Shown here one piece after another: positions 52,426 through 53,404 of a stretch of 53,404 nt of DNA. Origin of the DNA: Bacteroidales bacterium (GTDB taxonomy: Bacteria > Bacteroidota > Bacteroidia > Bacteroidales > WCHB1-69); NCBI GenBank assembly GCA_017535665.1, contig JAFXTS010000002.1:1-53404 (forward strand). The letters run 5' to 3'. Both the position numbers and the translations under genes were made by a program. How positions within the stretch are numbered: the first letter of the stretch is position 1; each line of letters starts with the position of its first letter. The notes under the pieces are model-generated. The model saw only the letters and a program-made list of their open reading frames with translations, made no database searches and was not told where the DNA came from.

Positions 52426-52761
52426 TTACAGCATGGCCGCTGCAAGAATTTTTTGAATGTACGCATTTAGCGACATGCCAGAGGACTGTGCTGATAATGC
52501 AATTTTGGCATGTAGTTCGGGTGTGATGCGCACATTAAAAGTGCCACTATATGATTTGAGCTGCGGCAGATTGTTCTCTTTGCAAAAAGCAATATAATCA
52601 TCCACTGCACTATTAAAATCCTCTTTTAGTTCAGCAAGAGTAGCACCTTCGTATGTGATGAGTGTGCCCTTCTCAAGCCCCATCACCTTGCCATAGAGAG
52701 TGTTATCCTCCAAGTTGGCCTCAATGCTTCCAATAAATCCTTTGTATTTCAATGTTTCCAT
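52426..52761 (-). CDS. hicB: HicB-family antitoxin
   Basis: The 111-residue protein has a degenerate RNase-H-like HicB fold (KYKGFIGSIEAN, LYGKVMGLEKGTLITYEGAT, ELKEDFNSAVDDYIAFC). It ends in a ribbon-helix-helix DNA-binding tail (GTFNVRITPELHAKIALSA, SLNAYIQKILA). It should bind and neutralise HicA and repress the pair's promoter. The gene starts 1 bp after the hicA stop codon. Confidence 0.9.
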   Translation of the reverse strand: METLKYKGFIGSIEANLEDNTLYGKVMGLEKGTLITYEGATLAELKEDFNSAVDDYIAFCKENNLPQLKSYSGTFNVRITPELHAKIALSAQSSGMSLNAYIQKILAAAML

Positions 52762-52762
52762 A

Positions 52763-53020
52763 TTAAATAAGATTGTTAACCTTTAAAAACACGATGATAT
52801 CCTTCAAAGCTTTCTGCTTTATGATATTTGCAGGATGTGGTTTGTGAGCTAAATATTGCAGTTTGCGTTCCACATGAAAAAATCGCACTCTTGACCCCGA
52901 TGTTTCCCCTTTGTTATCCTCAGCAAACCCAAGTTGAAAAAGCAGGGATGATAATTCTGAGTATGTGAAGTCTTTTGGCTGCGTCAATAATCGCTGAATG
53001 AGTTTTTCTTTTTTGCCCAT
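52763..53020 (-). CDS. hicA: HicA-family toxin (mRNA interferase-like)
   Basis: HicA toxins are small double-stranded-RNA-binding-fold mRNA interferases. The 85-residue protein begins MGKKEKLIQRLL and has YSELSSLLFQLGF, SGSRVRFFH and LAHKPHPANIIK, the HicA pattern in which the KPHP and following helix are conserved. The position that is GSH in many HicA proteins is GSR (42-44) here. I start it at 53020: the longer frame adds a 40-residue unrelated hydrophobic stretch that spans the promoter element. HicB follows at once. Confidence 0.87.
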   Translation of the reverse strand: MGKKEKLIQRLLTQPKDFTYSELSSLLFQLGFAEDNKGETSGSRVRFFHVERKLQYLAHKPHPANIIKQKALKDIIVFLKVNNLI

Positions 53021-53044
53021 GGAGATGTAACTATTTTTCGGTTG

Positions 53045-53052
53045 CAAAAATA
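53045..53052 (-). promoter_or_regulatory. -7 promoter element TATTTTTG of hicAB
   Basis: TATTTTTG on the minus strand matches TAnnTTTG, 25 bp upstream of the hicA ATG. As HicB has a ribbon-helix-helix domain, its operator is expected to overlap this site. Confidence 0.6.
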
Positions 53053-53274
53053 CAAAAAAATCTGAAAATGGAATGTAGAAAATTGAAAAATTTGGCTGAA
53101 TAAATATTAATTTCGGAGAAATGTGGGAAAATTTTCGCATAACGATATTGCGACCGCGAATGGTGCGGATTTACCCTCCATGTGTTCCGCTGTTTTTTGC
53201 ATTCTTTACCACCCCGTTCCTCTGCGCGGCAGGGATTGGAGCGGGCACGAGCGAAGCGAAGTAGAGCCTTTAGT

Positions 53275-53335
53275 TTTGCAGTTTCTTTTTATTGTATCTG
53301 AAAAGGCAGATAGAACGTATGAAAAAAACTGCAAA
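53275..53335. repeat. Inverted repeat near the right edge
   Basis: TTTGCAGTTT (53275-53284) and AAACTGCAAA (53326-53335) form a perfect 10-bp inverted repeat 41 bp apart, flanked by T-rich and A-rich extensions. No gene is convincing between 53021 and the window end at 53404; the frame at 53123-53371 looks non-coding. Confidence 0.5.
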
Positions 53336-53404
53336 TCAATGTCTAACAAGTTAACCAAGAACGGAGGGTGAACTATGAAGTAAGCTAGATGTGCTCCATT
53401 ATTC

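Noticed and set aside
53123..53371. 82-residue plus-strand frame at the right edge
   Set aside because: No recognisable motif, poor start context, and it overlaps the hicA promoter region and an inverted repeat.

Overview
The window reads as a chromosomal segment of an anaerobic Bacteroidales bacterium. The gene families point there: a DUF6089-UppS-BamA-OmpH envelope block, RNase Y next to ZapA, type IX secretion (T9SS) sorting domains on two cysteine proteases, a FISUMP domain, reverse rubrerythrin, and the lysine-fermentation enzyme 3,5-diaminohexanoate dehydrogenase. Many genes are also preceded by the Bacteroidetes -7 promoter element TAnnTTTG rather than by a Shine-Dalgarno-rich leader. 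No rRNA, tRNA, CRISPR array or complete insertion sequence was recognised.

Layout. Positions 1-718 are a small mobile-DNA graveyard: the last codons of an IS110-like transposase, a 153-bp imperfect inverted repeat, and the tail of an Rpn/PDDEXK nuclease. From 719 to 10517 on the minus strand lie a PcrA/UvrD helicase, DnaE, an unrecognised membrane protein, a DagK-type lipid kinase and 3,5-diaminohexanoate dehydrogenase. From 10746 to 18984 (minus) is envelope biogenesis: DUF6089 protein, UppS, BamA, three tandem OmpH/Skp-like proteins, TatD, then a secreted C10 protease. From 19166 to 29004 (plus) come an FprA-type flavodiiron protein, NfeD, FloA, a secreted nitroreductase-fold protein, UvrA, a KdsD-type isomerase, a DUF486 protein and a large secreted unknown.

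From 29011 to 40679 (minus) the genes run TPR protein, 2029-residue gingipain-like C25 protease, TolC, thioredoxin-like protein and IspG. From 40803 to 43314 (minus) are a small coiled-coil protein, ZapA, a 6S-like RNA and RNase Y. From 43436 to 51620 (minus) the SRP RNA is followed at once by a tight six-gene run: YrdC/YciO-type protein, Wzx-type flippase, asparagine-synthase-like protein without its glutaminase cysteine, methyltransferase, a tandem-PAP2/FISUMP fusion, and a secreted unknown. The window closes with reverse rubrerythrin (plus) and a HicA/HicB pair (minus).

How it fits together. Most of the segment is housekeeping (replication, repair, RNA turnover, division) mixed with cell-envelope construction: undecaprenyl carrier synthesis, outer-membrane protein assembly, periplasmic chaperones, Kdo-pathway isomerase and T9SS cargo proteases. 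The least conventional parts are the SRP-linked flippase/AsnB-like/methyltransferase/PAP2-FISUMP operon, which looks like a compact envelope-modification unit, and the long hairpin beside the IS110 remnant. All calls rest on reading motifs by eye; no database search was run.
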